Assembly (NCBI GenBank): GCA_030431355.1
Contig: JAUIJG010000025.1
Coordinates: 1-22,031 of the forward strand
Source of the DNA: a bacterium
GTDB lineage: Bacteria > Cyanobacteriota > Vampirovibrionia > Obscuribacterales > Obscuribacteraceae
Length of the DNA: 22,031 bases
Direction of reading: 5' to 3'
The notes beneath the pieces were generated by a model. The model had not been told where the DNA came from, searched no databases, and was given only the letters and a program-made list of their open reading frames with translations. The translations under genes were made by a program, and so were the position numbers. This document shows positions 6,447 through 14,819 of this stretch, in pieces. The first letter of the stretch is position 1, and the number at the start of each line of letters is the position of its first letter.

Positions 6447-8682
6447 TCTTCTCCTCCTTCTTTTTCTCGCTTTTGGCAGCGCCGTTTTTTGGTTTCTGAT
6501 TGGGCTCTACTATCTCTCTGTTTAAATAGAGTCGCATCTCTTTTCTGATGTTGGGATTTGCTGTCAGCGCTAAATCGAGGAAAACTTTCGCCTCTTTCTC
6601 TTTGCCCAATTTTTTGTAGACACCGTGCATCAAATATAGTGACTCCGCGTTTGGCTTCTCCGACTTGAGATAAGTATGGATATAGCCAAGGGCTTCGTTA
6701 ACTCGTCCGGTCTCAAGGGAAGCATAGGCTCTTAGCAAAAGCATGTGGGGGTCGAGTCCATGTACTCGGTAGGCTTGCTTCGACATATTGTAGGCAAGAT
6801 CCTGGAGCTGTTTGGTGCCGCAACCCAGGGCGGCCCTGGTCAGGGGCTGGATTACCTCAGGGTTCAATTTGTCCATGAGATAACTCTCTTGCAACTTCAT
6901 GAAAGCGCCATGGGGATTGTCCTGGGCCATTAGGCTGACACCCTGAATAAGATACAATTTTGAGCTTTTTTGAATTCGCAGGGCTTTGTCAGCGTATTTG
7001 TAGGCGATTTCGTACTTGCCTGTTTTGACGGCCGCTTCTGCGTATCCGGTCTCTAACTTATATTGGATCTCTCGGGAAAGGTTTTCCTTCTCCGCTATTT
7101 TTACTCCGTCTTCAAAGTACTTGAAGGCTTCTTTATATTTCTGGTCCTCCAGCAAGAAAGTGCCGATGATCAGATTAAGAATCGGATTGGTCTTGTCTTT
7201 TTTGTATGCAATCTTTGCTTCTTCGTAGCCACGGTCCATCTGACCGTTGAACTCCAGGGCCCAGGCGTACATAGCTCTGCTTCTCTTGCTCTCCGGATTG
7301 AGTGCCCGGGCTGATTCCCAGAGTCGAATGTCCTTGTGCCACTGCCAGTTTCGATAGTTGGAGAGGCCCACAAGAGAAAGGATGATTAAGGTGGAGACAA
7401 TGATTGTCGATATCGGTCTGACCACCGAAAAACGGACCAGGAAATAGCCGCTTATCATGGACAGGGAAGCCATGGTGAGATAGATCCTGGTTATGGACAC
7501 ATACTCGGGATGCGGGACGAAGCAGCTTGGGATTAAAGAAAGCACGAAAAGTGCCAGGGCAAAAGAAGGAATAATCGAATCTCTCAGTCTGTAGCTGAGA
7601 TAGGCTGCCAGAGCCACCAGAGCGATTCCAAGAAGGCTAAAGGGATCCAATAGCGAGTCAGCCAGGGTCATGGGCGGGTCCAGAGACAGACCATAGGGAA
7701 CGATAAAACATCTAAGGGTGTAAGTAACCAGCACTTTGAACTGGGTGGCAATATAGTCCATTAGAGGCAGGGTCTGAAGACCGAAGCCATTGCCTACCAG
7801 GGGGGAGAAGTTGAGGAGCAGGACCAGGGGCACTCCCAGGGAGACCAGGAGCTGGGCAAAAAATTCGAAGGGTCTGTCCATGACCCAACTTTTGATACTC
7901 TCCTCTTCTGGTTTTAAAAGTATGGCAAGGATGATAAACGCACCGGGTATGGTGACTGCCTGGGGACCGGACCAGATTCCGAAGATGACAAAGAGATAGC
8001 TGAATAAGTAAAGGAAAAGAGCTTTCTTTATATCGCTGGAGAGAAAGCCAGAGAGAAATAGATGGAGGCTTATCATGTAATTGAGGGTTACTAGAAGAGC
8101 CGACCGGGCTGAAATATAGCTGATCGCACCCGAGCCCAGAGGATGACAGGCAAAAATTGCTACTGTGGCGAATGCCAGAAAATCAGGTTCTATTGACAGC
8201 TTCTCCCGCAGGAATTTGTACATCGCCAATCGTCTGACCAGAAGATAGATGGCCAGGCAATTGCCCAGATGAAGCAGCATGTTTATGGCGTGAAAAATTC
8301 CCGGGCTTTTGATTCCCATGCTGAGAACATCGATGGCAAGAGACAGCTTGACAAGGGGCTCGTTCAGGGGACTTACCATGGAGTTGAGCATCAAATCCGA
8401 CCAGAATCTGTTCCAATCCCGGGTGTATCGAATTTCTGACAAGTTGTAGAGGTCTAAATAGACAAACTCCCCCCATATGGTAATGGCGTGGGCTGCAAAG
8501 ACGAGCAGGATAATAATTCCGAAAGCGATGGCTGCCGAGCCATATTGGGCGCGGCTGAAGTTGAATATCGCTGCCGAGCCGGAACTTCCGGCAACTGCTG
8601 AAACCTGGAGATTTTCGGCGCCGGCAGTTTTCCGGGCTTTCCTCCTCGATTTCTTCTTTGGTCTAATCTTCTTGTCTGACAT
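6436..8682 (-). CDS. TMTC-like polytopic membrane protein with C-terminal TPR repeats
   Basis: The 748-residue protein starts with a basic Lys/Arg tail (about 1-20), then has roughly 10-12 membrane helices between about 51 and 445. TPR-like repeats follow from about 465 to 720, with a Lys/Glu-rich tail. The layout matches bacterial relatives of the TMTC/GT-C glycosyltransferases. Marks are a first long extracytoplasmic loop after GEFVYLD, NEPLVKLSLAIDVL (family: RPL..LS.A.D), FACHPLGSGAISYISAR (family: HP...EAV.W...R) and NYRNWQWHKDIRLWESA before the TPRs. The catalytic-type acidic pair usually found after the first helix is reduced to Leu-Asp77, so glycosyltransferase activity is uncertain. 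Soluble repeats and membrane part suggest an envelope role. The first gene of a two-gene minus-strand unit, it overlaps the exported protein gene. The ATG at 8682 has only a weak ribosome-binding site. Confidence 0.7.
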   Translation of the reverse strand: MSDKKIRPKKKSRRKARKTAGAENLQVSAVAGSSGSAAIFNFSRAQYGSAAIAFGIIILLVFAAHAITIWGEFVYLDLYNLSEIRYTRDWNRFWSDLMLNSMVSPLNEPLVKLSLAIDVLSMGIKSPGIFHAINMLLHLGNCLAIYLLVRRLAMYKFLREKLSIEPDFLAFATVAIFACHPLGSGAISYISARSALLVTLNYMISLHLFLSGFLSSDIKKALFLYLFSYLFVIFGIWSGPQAVTIPGAFIILAILLKPEEESIKSWVMDRPFEFFAQLLVSLGVPLVLLLNFSPLVGNGFGLQTLPLMDYIATQFKVLVTYTLRCFIVPYGLSLDPPMTLADSLLDPFSLLGIALVALAAYLSYRLRDSIIPSFALALFVLSLIPSCFVPHPEYVSITRIYLTMASLSMISGYFLVRFSVVRPISTIIVSTLIILSLVGLSNYRNWQWHKDIRLWESARALNPESKRSRAMYAWALEFNGQMDRGYEEAKIAYKKDKTNPILNLIIGTFLLEDQKYKEAFKYFEDGVKIAEKENLSREIQYKLETGYAEAAVKTGKYEIAYKYADKALRIQKSSKLYLIQGVSLMAQDNPHGAFMKLQESYLMDKLNPEVIQPLTRAALGCGTKQLQDLAYNMSKQAYRVHGLDPHMLLLRAYASLETGRVNEALGYIHTYLKSEKPNAESLYLMHGVYKKLGKEKEAKVFLDLALTANPNIRKEMRLYLNREIVEPNQKPKNGAAKSEKKKEEKNEG

Positions 8683-8691
8683 TACCGATTG

Positions 8692-8708
8692 ATTTCAGAA
8701 CCTGAAAT
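8692..8708. repeat. perfect 7-base inverted repeat before the TMTC-like gene
   Basis: ATTTCAG and CTGAAAT are perfect inverted arms separated by AAC. The element ends ten bases from the ATG at 8682 (minus strand) and so lies in its leader, over the expected ribosome-binding position. It could be an operator or a small hairpin that hinders translation. It is too short for more than a low-confidence call. Confidence 0.3.
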
Positions 8709-8720
8709 TACTCGTACTTT

Positions 8721-8749
8721 AATATATGGCCGGTAATTTATCATTCCAC
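8721..8749 (-). promoter_or_regulatory. possible promoter of the TMTC-like gene pair
   Basis: On the minus strand a -10-like TATATT (8721-8726) lies 17 bases after GTGGAA (8744-8749), a poor match to TTGACA. Transcription would start roughly 30 bases before the ATG at 8682, upstream of the inverted repeat at 8692-8708. The call rests on position and the -10 match only. Confidence 0.25.
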
Positions 8750-8886
8750 GATTGGGCTCTGCCTAGGCTCCCCAATGGAGCCATTACGACATAATAATGC
8801 AGAAAGCAGCCTCTGATGGGATTTTTGGAGAGGGGAGGTGATAAAATTTCCCCTGGATAACCGCTAATTATGAGTCTCTAGCCAAA

Positions 8887-9261
8887 ATGAAAGATGAGAA
8901 GAAACAGGCAGAAAAGGCGGAGCTGATTCAGGCTCTAAAAGCACTTTTCATTCCCGTGGCTTTATTTCTTGCCACTGTCACCTTTGCCGCAGGTATATTC
9001 CTCATCTACCACAATGAAGTGGCAGGCTGGGGCTTTATGCTAACCACCGCCGTACTGGCTGTATGGTCATTTGTTGCTTTATTTCAATACCAGAATTCAT
9101 ATCGAGCCCGCGGAATTATGCCGGACAAAGAAGATATCATGGTCGAATTCAGCGATGAACTGCCATCCTCCAGCACCAGACAACCGGAGCCTCTGGAAGA
9201 AGAGATTCTTGAAGAGAGTTCCGGAGAGACCGCTGTCGATAGTAAGAGTATGGTCCAGTAG
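8887..9261 (+). CDS. small membrane protein with two transmembrane helices and an acidic tail
   Basis: This 124-residue protein has a charged N-terminus (MKDEKKQAEKAELIQALK) and two hydrophobic helices: LFIPVALFLATVTFAAGIFLIY and, after a short loop with NEVAGWG, MLTTAVLAVWSFVALF. A soluble C-terminal half of about 50 residues is rich in Glu, Ser and Pro. Both termini are probably cytoplasmic. I recognise no family. Its layout resembles the protein at 5506-5841, though I cannot align them convincingly. It is transcribed divergently from the TMTC-like gene across a 204-base gap and runs head-on into the end of the ribosomal cluster. The ATG has no convincing ribosome-binding site; the good match GGGGAGGTG at 8833-8841 is too far upstream to serve it. 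Confidence 0.6.
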   Translation: MKDEKKQAEKAELIQALKALFIPVALFLATVTFAAGIFLIYHNEVAGWGFMLTTAVLAVWSFVALFQYQNSYRARGIMPDKEDIMVEFSDELPSSSTRQPEPLEEEILEESSGETAVDSKSMVQ

Positions 9262-9302
9262 TTATCTTCTAGCTTTTTTATCTCTCTTTCGTAAACGATT
9301 CC

Positions 9303-9342
9303 AAAAGAAAACTGCATGTCGACAGATTCGCCAACATGCAGT
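9303..9342 (-). terminator. intrinsic terminator after rpsI
   Basis: On the minus strand ACTGCATGT and ACATGCAGT form a perfect 9-base stem around a 14-base loop (9320-9333). A T-rich tract (TTTTCTTTT when read with the last stem base) follows. It starts 22 bases after the rpsI stop codon and marks the end of the ribosomal cluster. The plus-strand side has no T tract, so it is not an obvious terminator for the gene ending at 9261. Confidence 0.75.
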
Positions 9343-9363
9343 GACATCGATAACTGATCGCGA

Positions 9364-9762
9364 TTATCTCTTGGAGAATTGGAAGCGTTTTCTAGCTTTC
9401 TTGCGACCGTATTTCTTACGCTCTTTCACTCTGGAGTCTCTGGTGAGAAGTCCATCAGCTCTTAGAAGCGGTCTGTTCTGAGGCGAGGCTTCAGCGAGGG
9501 CTCTGGCAATGCCATGTCTGATGGCACCCATTTGACCAACGATACCACCACCTCTTACGGTTACATGCACATCGAATCTACCGAGGGCATCGGCAGCGTG
9601 GAAAGGATGCATGAATAGTTTTTCCAGGCCGTATCTGCCGCCGACATAGTCTTCAACCGTGCGACGGTTGATTTTGACGTTGCCGGTGCCGGGTACTAAA
9701 CGCACTCTTGCGGTGGCGTTCTTTCTTCGACCTGTTCCGTAATACTGAATTACACTTGTCAT
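9364..9762 (-). CDS. rpsI: small ribosomal subunit protein uS9
   Basis: uS9 sits in the 30S head and its C-terminal tail contacts P-site tRNA. The 132-residue protein shows [16 protein letters not shown] near the start, [21 protein letters not shown] in the middle, and the conserved end [24 protein letters not shown] with the terminal Lys-Arg that reaches the tRNA. The length is normal. It follows rplM by 44 bases in the usual rplM-rpsI pair and is the last gene before the terminator. Confidence 0.97.
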   Translation of the reverse strand: MTSVIQYYGTGRRKNATARVRLVPGTGNVKINRRTVEDYVGGRYGLEKLFMHPFHAADALGRFDVHVTVRGGGIVGQMGAIRHGIARALAEASPQNRPLLRADGLLTRDSRVKERKKYGRKKARKRFQFSKR

Positions 9763-9806
9763 TGATCTGAAATTCCTTCTCTGACCAGATAGGTTTTTAT
9801 GTTTTC

Positions 9807-10241
9807 CTAGTGAGCAAGTTGATGCTGTCTGGGATTCTGAGCTTTATGAGGATGCTCAGGTCCTGCGTAGACTTTCAACTTTGTGAACTGTTGTCTGCCA
9901 AGGGTGGTATGGGGAAGCATACCTTTGACAGCTTTTTCGATTATCGCCTGGGGCTTGCGTTTTCTCAACGAAGCCAGGTTCTCTTGCTTAAAACCACCGG
10001 GATGTCCCGAGTGACGGTAGTAGACTTTGTCTTCTTCCTTGGAGCCGCTAACTTTAATCTTCTCTGCGTTGACCACAATCACAAAATCACCACAGTCCAC
10101 ATGGGGGGTGAATTCAGGTTTGTGCTTGCCACGCAGAATGTTGGTGACTTCCACAGCCAGACGACCGAGGGTTTTGCCATCGGCATCTACTTCCAGCCAT
10201 TCTCTTTTGACTTCGTTGGGTTTGGCACTGTAAGTTTTCAC
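9807..10241 (-). CDS. rplM: large ribosomal subunit protein uL13
   Basis: uL13 is an early-assembly 50S protein. The 144-residue sequence has the family core [46 protein letters not shown], and the end [27 protein letters not shown]. The start is GTG at 10241 (MKTYSAKP), consistent with other family members. It lies 23 bases after truA and 44 before rpsI. Confidence 0.97.
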   Translation of the reverse strand: MKTYSAKPNEVKREWLEVDADGKTLGRLAVEVTNILRGKHKPEFTPHVDCGDFVIVVNAEKIKVSGSKEEDKVYYRHSGHPGGFKQENLASLRKRKPQAIIEKAVKGMLPHTTLGRQQFTKLKVYAGPEHPHKAQNPRQHQLAH

Positions 10242-10264
10242 GGAGTTACTCCTGCCATCTTGAT

Positions 10265-11044
10265 TTACGATTTCTGTTCGAATAAACAGAACTTCGCGGG
10301 ATACTGCACCGAATTTAAGGTCAACCCCCTGGGGGGTGCCGTGGGACCGTTCAGCTGGCGCTCTCCTTTATCTAGAGCTTCGCTGATACTCTCTGGTGCT
10401 CTTTTATGGAGCCCAATTTCAATGAGAGTCCCGACTATTATGCGCACCATATTGTACACGAAGTGATCGGCGACAATCCAGAATTCAAGCTGTCCTTCAC
10501 CTAAATTCAATATTTCGCAACGTGAAACATCGCAAATAGGACTGGATGAATCGGCATTTTTTGAGCGAAATGCGCTGAAGTCATGGCGGCCTAAAAGCCT
10601 GGAAGCCCCGTCATTCATAGCTTCTATGGATAAACTGTCCTTGAGAAAGTAGTGAGAATCCTTTAACAAGGCCGAGCGCTGGGGACTATTTAAAATCCGA
10701 TACACATATTCACGTTTGGTGGCACTGAACCGGGCGTGGAAGTCATCGTCCACCACCTGCATAGCCCTGACAGCCATGTCTTTTCCGACAATGCCGTTAA
10801 TGCTCCAGTTGAGCCTTTTGAGATCAACCGGCTCATCGGACTCCGGCCAGATAAGATGCGCTACCTGCCTGCGTGCGTGAACTCCGGTGTCGGTTCTTCC
10901 ACTGAAGACAACCCGGATGTCGTTTTTCGTGAGGATTTTGAGAGCTTTCTCAAGCTCCGCCTGCACGGTTCTTAAACCCGGCTGAAACTGAGAGCCATGA
11001 AACTTGGTTCCAATGTACTCAATGGCTAAAGCCAGCTTAGGCAT
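10265..11044 (-). CDS. truA: tRNA pseudouridine(38-40) synthase
   Basis: TruA converts uridines 38-40 of the anticodon stem to pseudouridine. The 259-residue protein has the catalytic GRTDTGVHA with Asp52. It also has [18 protein letters not shown] at the N-terminus, [25 protein letters not shown], and the late [18 protein letters not shown] that closes the active site. The length is normal. It lies between rplQ (26 bases) and rplM (23 bases), an order seen in Cyanobacteria and Firmicutes. Confidence 0.95.
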   Translation of the reverse strand: MPKLALAIEYIGTKFHGSQFQPGLRTVQAELEKALKILTKNDIRVVFSGRTDTGVHARRQVAHLIWPESDEPVDLKRLNWSINGIVGKDMAVRAMQVVDDDFHARFSATKREYVYRILNSPQRSALLKDSHYFLKDSLSIEAMNDGASRLLGRHDFSAFRSKNADSSSPICDVSRCEILNLGEGQLEFWIVADHFVYNMVRIIVGTLIEIGLHKRAPESISEALDKGERQLNGPTAPPRGLTLNSVQYPAKFCLFEQKS

Positions 11045-11070
11045 GGGAAAAGGTAGATTGAGGACCCGGA

Positions 11071-11496
11071 CTATACGAGTTGAATCAGGGCAAGCGGCGC
11101 GTTATCACCACGGCGATTGCGATATTTGATGATTCTTGTATAGCCACCTTCTCTGTCTTTATAGCGAGGGGCGATCTCATCGAAGACACGGGTGACAACT
11201 TCTCTATCATAGAGTTTCGATCTCACCTGGCGTCTGAGGTGCACCGCACGTGCCACTTCTTTAGCAGCTTCCTTGTCGCCACCTTTAGCCTTTTCGGCCA
11301 ACTCTTTGTAGTTCTCTAAGTGACCCTTTTTGCCTTTTGTAATCAGTTTTTCCACTTCCGGTCTCAGCGCTTTGGCTTTGGCCAGGGTGGTGATGATCTC
11401 TTCATGGCGAAGCAGCTCTGTAGACAGACTACGCAGTACAGCTTTACGCTGGTCTGCTGCTCTTCCTAGTTTGTGGCGGGTCTTGCGGTGACGCAT
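11071..11496 (-). CDS. rplQ: large ribosomal subunit protein bL17
   Basis: bL17 lies near the exit of the 50S peptide tunnel. The protein starts MRHRKTRHKLGRAADQRKAVLRSL, the family signature, and ends with GYTRIIKYRNRRGDNAPLALIQL. At 141 residues it is somewhat longer than the E. coli form (127). The extra residues fall in a Lys/Glu/Ala-rich helix-like segment (about 60-83, ENYKELAEKAKGGDKEAAKE), which also has more residues than many relatives. It sits between rpoA and truA as expected. Confidence 0.96.
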   Translation of the reverse strand: MRHRKTRHKLGRAADQRKAVLRSLSTELLRHEEIITTLAKAKALRPEVEKLITKGKKGHLENYKELAEKAKGGDKEAAKEVARAVHLRRQVRSKLYDREVVTRVFDEIAPRYKDREGGYTRIIKYRNRRGDNAPLALIQLV

Positions 11497-11526
11497 GACG
11501 TGAATCCTCTTTTAGCGAATTTCTAC

Positions 11527-12648
11527 TTACTTGTCCTTGGGTGAATCTGCCAAGCCCAGACCAAACTGTCTCAATCTTTCGATTACTTCGTCAGCGGACT
11601 TTTTACCGAAGTTCTTGATATTCATCAAGTCATCGTAGGTCAGCTTGAGAAGCTCTCCCAAAGAGTTGATGTTGGCGCGCTTCAAGCAATTGTAGGCTCT
11701 AACGGAAAGCTCGAGCTCTTCAATAGATATGGAGCTATGCTTGCCTTCTTGCTGTTGGGGTTGAGTCGTGGTCGGAACCATCGGCTTACCGGAGAGTTCT
11801 GCAATCGGTACCATGTGCTCGATGAGCTGTCTGGCAGCCTGGGAAACTGCTTCGGTTGCGTCGATAGCGCCGTTGGACCAGAGTTCGAGAGTAAGTTTGT
11901 CGAAATCTGTGGACTCGCCTACCCGGGTGGGTTCAACCATATAGCTGACTTTGCGGATTGGCATGTAAACAGCGTCGATGGGCAATACATCAATAGCTTG
12001 TTTGTACTGGCTGTGGGCATCGGCAGGGACATAACCTCTACCTCTTTCCACGGTTACTTCAGCACGGATACGACCGCCTTCTGCAAGGGTGCAGATTTGC
12101 CAGTCGGGATTGATTATGGTGGCGTCAGCCGGACAGAAGATATCTCTTCCGGTGACAGGACCCGGTCTTTCCACGTCAAGGTGAAGATACTGAGGGTCCG
12201 GGGTGAATGTCTTGACCACGAGACCTTTAAGGTTGAGCATAATATCGATTACGTCTTCAACAACACCGGGGACGGTGGTGAATTCGTGGGTGATACCATC
12301 GATTCTAACCGCGGTCACTGCAGATCCTTCAATATGGGAAAGCAGAACTCTTCTCAAGGCGTTACCGAGGGTGGTTCCATATCCACGCTCCAGGGGTTCG
12401 ATCTGGAATTTGCCGTAGATCGAGCCGTCGGCGTGGGTTTTGTTCTCAAGACATTTGATTTTGATGGGCTCACGGGGGCTGGTTTCGGGCACGATGCCGT
12501 ATTCCATGCCTGTTCCCGCTCCGGTACCGGCGCCAGTGCCTGTTCCGGGAGCACCAATGCCAGTGCCCTGGGTTAAGTAATCATTGCTACCGGGCATGCC
12601 GGTATTATTCATATTGATGCCGTAAGGGCGATTGAAATCGTTATTCAC
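11527..12648 (-). CDS. rpoA: RNA polymerase alpha subunit with a Gly/Thr-rich N-terminal extension
   Basis: This is the alpha subunit, the dimer that starts RNA polymerase assembly. The N-terminal domain begins near residue 61 with IKIKCLENKTHADGS, then GKFQIEPLERGYGTTLGNALRRVLLS and ICTLAEGGRI. After a Gln-rich linker (TTTQPQQQ) the C-terminal DNA-binding domain has the helix-hairpin-helix LKRANINSLGELLKLT and NFGKKSADEVIERL. At 373 residues it is about 50-60 longer than usual because of residues 1-60, rich in Asn, Gly and Thr (GTGTGAGTGAGTG). The frame begins with GTG at 12648, right after an in-frame stop, with no clear ribosome-binding site. An ATG at 12505-12507 (Met48) would remove most of the extension but would leave 222 bases after rpsD. 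The core reads closest to cyanobacterial alpha, judged from memory. Confidence 0.95.
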   Translation of the reverse strand: MNNDFNRPYGINMNNTGMPGSNDYLTQGTGIGAPGTGTGAGTGAGTGMEYGIVPETSPREPIKIKCLENKTHADGSIYGKFQIEPLERGYGTTLGNALRRVLLSHIEGSAVTAVRIDGITHEFTTVPGVVEDVIDIMLNLKGLVVKTFTPDPQYLHLDVERPGPVTGRDIFCPADATIINPDWQICTLAEGGRIRAEVTVERGRGYVPADAHSQYKQAIDVLPIDAVYMPIRKVSYMVEPTRVGESTDFDKLTLELWSNGAIDATEAVSQAARQLIEHMVPIAELSGKPMVPTTTQPQQQEGKHSSISIEELELSVRAYNCLKRANINSLGELLKLTYDDLMNIKNFGKKSADEVIERLRQFGLGLADSPKDK

Positions 12649-12729
12649 GGTTTATTCGCTCAACTCTCTTTGGTGGTGTCGTGTACGTCTCGTAATGGTT
12701 GCCTGGTAGAAACCTTTATAAGGTTGAAA

Positions 12730-13356
12730 TTACCTTCTAGAGTAGTATTCAACAATCAGGGCTTCTTTGATGGTCGGGTCAAGTTCTTCCCTGGAGGGAG
12801 GATTGTTCACCGACGCCGTAAGCTTTTCAGGATCAGCAGTCATCCAGTTCGGGGGAGGACTACCGGGATTATCTTCGATAATCGCTTTGACTCTTTTCTT
12901 GCTTCTTTCCATCACGCCGACAACTTGTCCGGGCTTGAGCTGGATAGAGGGGGTATAAACTTTGGTGCCTTCAACGGTGAAGTGACCGTGGCTTATCAAC
13001 TGACGAGCTTGAGCTCTTGATGGAACAAGTCCGGAACGATAGACGACGTTGTCCAATCTTGTTTCACAAAGCTGAAGAATCTTCAGACCTGTAGGTACTT
13101 TCTTCTGGGCGCTTGCCACTTTGTAGAACGCGGAGAATTGAGCTTCCAAGAGTCCGTACATCCGACGAACCTTTTGTTTCTCTCTCAACTGCAATGCGTA
13201 TTCAGAGTGCTTCTTACGAGCTTGTCCGTGCTGTCCGGGACCATAGCGTCTTCTTTCGATGGCGCATTTGGTGGTAAAGCAGCGCGAACCCTTCAAGAAG
13301 AGCTTGACTCCTTCGTTTCTGCAAAGCTTGCATACAGCGTCTGTATATCTAGCCAA
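12730..13356 (-). CDS. rpsD: small ribosomal subunit protein uS4, zinc-binding form
   Basis: uS4 is a primary 16S rRNA-binding assembly protein and part of the mRNA entry site. The 208-residue protein has Cys9, Cys12, Cys26 and Cys31, the zinc-knuckle set of the C+ form. It then has RRRYGPGQHG, the S4 domain (LDNVVYRSGLVPSRAQARQLISHGHFTVEG) and the end SREELDPTIKEALIVEYYSR. The start is TTG at 13356, supported by a strong AAGGAGA eight or so bases upstream and by agreement with the family start MARYT. It lies between rpsK and rpoA, the arrangement also seen in E. coli, whereas Bacillus and Cyanobacteria keep rpsD elsewhere. Confidence 0.97.
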   Translation of the reverse strand: MARYTDAVCKLCRNEGVKLFLKGSRCFTTKCAIERRRYGPGQHGQARKKHSEYALQLREKQKVRRMYGLLEAQFSAFYKVASAQKKVPTGLKILQLCETRLDNVVYRSGLVPSRAQARQLISHGHFTVEGTKVYTPSIQLKPGQVVGVMERSKKRVKAIIEDNPGSPPPNWMTADPEKLTASVNNPPSREELDPTIKEALIVEYYSRR

Positions 13357-13390
13357 CTTACAATCTCCTTTTCGACCAGGGAGTCATCCC

Positions 13391-13783
13391 TTACACTCGA
13401 CGACGTTTAGGCGGACGGCAGCCATTATGGGGAATGGGTGTCACGTCTTTTATCAGGGTTATTTCAAGACCGGCAGCCTGAAGGGCACGGATAGCGGTTT
13501 CGCGACCGGCACCAGGACCTTTGACCAGTACTTCAACCTGACGCATACCCTGGTCCATAGATCTTTTAGCAACTGAGTCAGCCGCTTGTTGAGCCGCAAA
13601 GGGAGTACCTTTCTTGGCACCCTTGAAGCCAACCGTACCAGCCGAAGCCCAGGCTACAACCTGACCTTGAGGGTCTGTTGAACAAATAATGGTGTTGTTG
13701 AAAGTGCTCTTGATGTGCACTACACCTTGAAGGACGTAGCGCTTCTCTTTCTTTTTGGTTCGAGCTTTTGCCGACTTAGCCAT
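13391..13783 (-). CDS. rpsK: small ribosomal subunit protein uS11
   Basis: uS11 forms part of the 30S platform and the mRNA exit path. The 130-residue protein has the family marks [61 protein letters not shown] and the C-terminal [18 protein letters not shown]. Length and start are normal. It follows rpsM after about 97 bases, a longer gap than most in this cluster. Confidence 0.97.
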   Translation of the reverse strand: MAKSAKARTKKKEKRYVLQGVVHIKSTFNNTIICSTDPQGQVVAWASAGTVGFKGAKKGTPFAAQQAADSVAKRSMDQGMRQVEVLVKGPGAGRETAIRALQAAGLEITLIKDVTPIPHNGCRPPKRRRV

Positions 13784-13880
13784 TTATCTAATTCTTTCCT
13801 TTTAACTTTTTGGAATACCGGATTCTAATTGGAATTCCAGGGCCATTCGTGAAATTTCACTTCAATATTAATAATGGTTG

Positions 13881-14267
13881 TTACTTGTTGGTGGTCTTCT
13901 TACCTGCCACTGCCAGTCTCTTACGACCACGTCTGGTTCTGCCATTGGTCTTGGTTCTTTGACCTCTGGTGGGCAGTCCCTTTCTGTGGCGCTGACCGCG
14001 GTAGCAGTTAATTTCGATTAGTCTTTTTATGTTAAGACCTTCGACCCTTCTCAGGTCACCCTCTATTTGATAGAGACCGCTCTTTTCAATCTCTTCTCTA
14101 ATACGAGCCACATCATCTTCTGTGAGTTCGTGAACTCGATGAGGTTCTGGAATAGAGAGCTTGTCGCATATTTTGGCGGCGGTTGTCATACCGATGCCGT
14201 GAATATACGTGAGAGCAATTCTGGTCTTCTTATTCTTTGGTAGATCTACACCGGCTATTCGAGCCAT
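13881..14267 (-). CDS. rpsM: small ribosomal subunit protein uS13
   Basis: uS13 bridges the 30S head to the 50S subunit and touches P-site tRNA. The 128-residue sequence starts [26 protein letters not shown], carries the helix-two-turn-helix region, and has [21 protein letters not shown] near the C-terminus. The length is normal. It is the second gene of the transcription unit that starts with rpmJ. Confidence 0.97.
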   Translation of the reverse strand: MARIAGVDLPKNKKTRIALTYIHGIGMTTAAKICDKLSIPEPHRVHELTEDDVARIREEIEKSGLYQIEGDLRRVEGLNIKRLIEINCYRGQRHRKGLPTRGQRTKTNGRTRRGRKRLAVAGKKTTNK

Positions 14268-14331
14268 GAGTTCTCGGTCCTTATATTAATTATGGTCGTC
14301 TGATCCTGATTTTACGTTTTTGACTGTGTGA

Positions 14332-14445
14332 TTATCCCTGGCGCTGTTTATGCTTGGGGTTTTCACAAATGACTGCCACACGACCTTTGCGGCGGATTAT
14401 CTTGCATTTTTCACACAGTTTTTTAACTGATGCTCTTACTTTCAT
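14332..14445 (-). CDS. rpmJ: large ribosomal subunit protein bL36, zinc-binding form
   Basis: This 37-residue protein is one of the smallest in the ribosome and stabilises 23S rRNA folding. It begins [20 protein letters not shown] and has the zinc ligands Cys11, Cys14, Cys27 and His32, so it is the C+ form. The exact length and the position before rpsM match the family. A modest AGGAA precedes the ATG at 14445. It is the first gene after the internal terminator and non-coding gap, so it probably leads a separate transcript. Confidence 0.96.
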   Translation of the reverse strand: MKVRASVKKLCEKCKIIRRKGRVAVICENPKHKQRQG

Positions 14446-14819
14446 GGTAGGTTCCTGTTCTTTTTGAGGACAGCTACACTTTGTGCCAGGAAAAGCACTA
14501 TTCGCGTCCGGAAGGAGGCAAAACTGCTACAGCCTGAGACAAACAACTCATTGTACAGCACAATGTATATACTCCGCCCTTTATGGCATTTCTCTTCGCA
14601 ATGTTAGTTAACTTGGCGCTGTCTCAATTTTTTGACAACGAGACCTTTGTAAGGGATTCCTTTGAATCTGTTGAGGTTCTCAAATGCCCGGTTTTCAGAG
14701 GCATACAGAGATCATCCGACGATTTGCGATTCCAGGTGATCGGCTATAGCCTGCGAGCGGCTAGTCAAGACGGATTTTTATTAACAAAATTTCTTTTGGA
14801 GAGAGGTGGAATACAAGCC
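14446..14819. other. non-coding gap between the infA terminator and rpmJ
   Basis: About 370 bases hold no convincing gene. A 99-codon plus-strand frame here has no ribosome-binding site and looks like chance. Because a terminator lies just upstream and rpmJ just downstream (minus strand), the promoter of rpmJ to rpsI is expected here, together with a leader. I found no full -35/-10 pair; TATATAC and TACAAT near 14550-14571 (minus) are -10-like only. The gap contains a 17-base inverted repeat (14549-14565) and a 10-base palindrome GGCTATAGCC (14742-14751). Confidence 0.5.
14549..14565. repeat. inverted repeat CATTGT-N5-ACAATG upstream of rpmJ
   Basis: The two six-base arms are perfect and separated by five bases. 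The element lies about 100 bases before the rpmJ start, next to -10-like sequences on the minus strand, so it could be an operator or a promoter-overlapping hairpin. No known regulator is inferred. Confidence 0.35.

Noticed and set aside
9810..10466. 218-codon plus-strand frame across rplM and truA
   Set aside because: It is antisense to two certain genes, has no ribosome-binding site and no motif.
11737..12576. 279-codon plus-strand frame antisense to rpoA
   Set aside because: It lies wholly inside the certain rpoA gene. Its Gly/Ser/Phe-rich translation is what a shadow of that coding sequence gives, with no family resemblance.
13812..13860. Inverted repeats in the rpsM-rpsK gap (GGAATACC/GGAATTCC and GTGAAATTTCAC)
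   Set aside because: One arm pair has a mismatch, the other is a short palindrome, and no T tract follows. No function can be supported in this AT-rich spacer.
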